From: a virus
DNA: 64,000 bases
IMG/VR virus record: IMGVR_UViG_3300020204_000036
Span: 1-64,000 of that record
Reading direction: 5' to 3' (one strand)
A program made the translations under genes and the position numbers. Below the pieces are notes generated by a model. It did no database searches and had not been told where the DNA came from. It saw only the letters and a list, made by a program, of their open reading frames with translations. Below, one piece after another: positions 63,902 through 64,000 of the stretch (the first letter of the stretch is position 1; every line of letters starts with the position of its first letter).

Positions 63902-63933
63902 TAGAAAATAAATAAATGAATAAAAACTTATGA

Positions 63934-64000
63934 ATGGAAACTTTAGAACAAATTAAAGCATTAGTTGAAGAACTATCAGTCGACACTACAAAATTTTACA
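63934..64000 (+). CDS. Possible histone H1-like protein (3' partial)
   Basis: The frame METLEQIKALVEELSVDTTK followed by FY is open to the window edge. The start of Bacteroidetes Hc1/H1-like proteins has a similar helix before the conserved K/G-rich core, which would lie beyond the edge. Two nearby ATGs in other frames are soon stopped. With only 22 codons visible the family is a guess. Confidence 0.4.
   Translation, partial: METLEQIKALVEELSVDTTKFY

Noticed and set aside
1-64000. Lysogeny or mobile-element signals
   Set aside because: No integrase, repressor, transposase, attachment-site duplication or terminal inverted repeats were seen.

Overview
The window is a 64 kb piece of the genome of a large, strictly lytic-looking, T4-like myovirus of a Bacteroidetes host. 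The phage type follows from recognisable T4-family proteins: gp32-like SSB, UvsX, FEN-type RNase H, gp41 helicase, gp61 primase, gp46/gp47, NrdA/NrdB, and gp25-, gp6- and gp53-like baseplate proteins. Four things point to the host. Tail proteins carry SprB-type adhesin repeats, and the sigma factor resembles the short Bacteroidetes RpoD. Several promoters fit the Bacteroidetes TTG-N19/20-TAnnTTTG consensus, and start codons mostly lack Shine-Dalgarno sequences. The DNA is AT-rich, every supported gene is on the + strand, and genes are packed with many TAATG or ATGA overlaps. No integrase, attachment site, transposon, CRISPR array or tRNA was seen. Capsid, terminase, DNA polymerase and clamp genes lie outside the window.

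Layout. 1-10.9 kb: three baseplate/tail proteins, one cut by the left edge and one of 2191 aa. 10.9-20.4 kb: a replication block (two small genes, SSB, UvsX, RNase H, helicase, ribonucleotide reductase). 20.4-35.2 kb: baseplate wedge genes and a run of large virion proteins, one of 1617 aa with an internal membrane-like stretch. 35.2-47.5 kb: an adhesin region with SprB-repeat proteins, three mini-paralogues, a Pro-Thr-repeat protein, a YadA-like fibre and two glycosyltransferases, the first of the Skp1-GlcNAc-transferase-like family. 47.5-56.9 kb: RuvC-like resolvase, primase, PD-(D/E)XK nuclease, a string of very small genes, gp47, gp46 and a sigma-70 factor. 56.9-57.8 kb: two structured non-coding RNAs with intrinsic terminators, on either side of a 178-aa gene of unknown function. 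57.8-64 kb: a membrane protein, an amidase-fold protein, two spanin-like proteins, several head-associated-looking proteins and the start of a possible histone H1-like gene.

Expression logic (inference). Five host-type promoters precede SSB, primase, a small-gene operon, the sigma-factor operon and RNA 1. A different recurring element, TATTTAT, sits 0-26 nt upstream of the genes that open structural and other transcription units. The simplest reading is a cascade in which host RNA polymerase makes the replication proteins and the phage sigma factor, which then directs transcription from the TATTTAT sites. The strongest candidates for something undescribed are the two structured RNAs with the gene between them, and the pairing of a eukaryote-like GlcNAc transferase with a Pro-Thr-repeat fibre.
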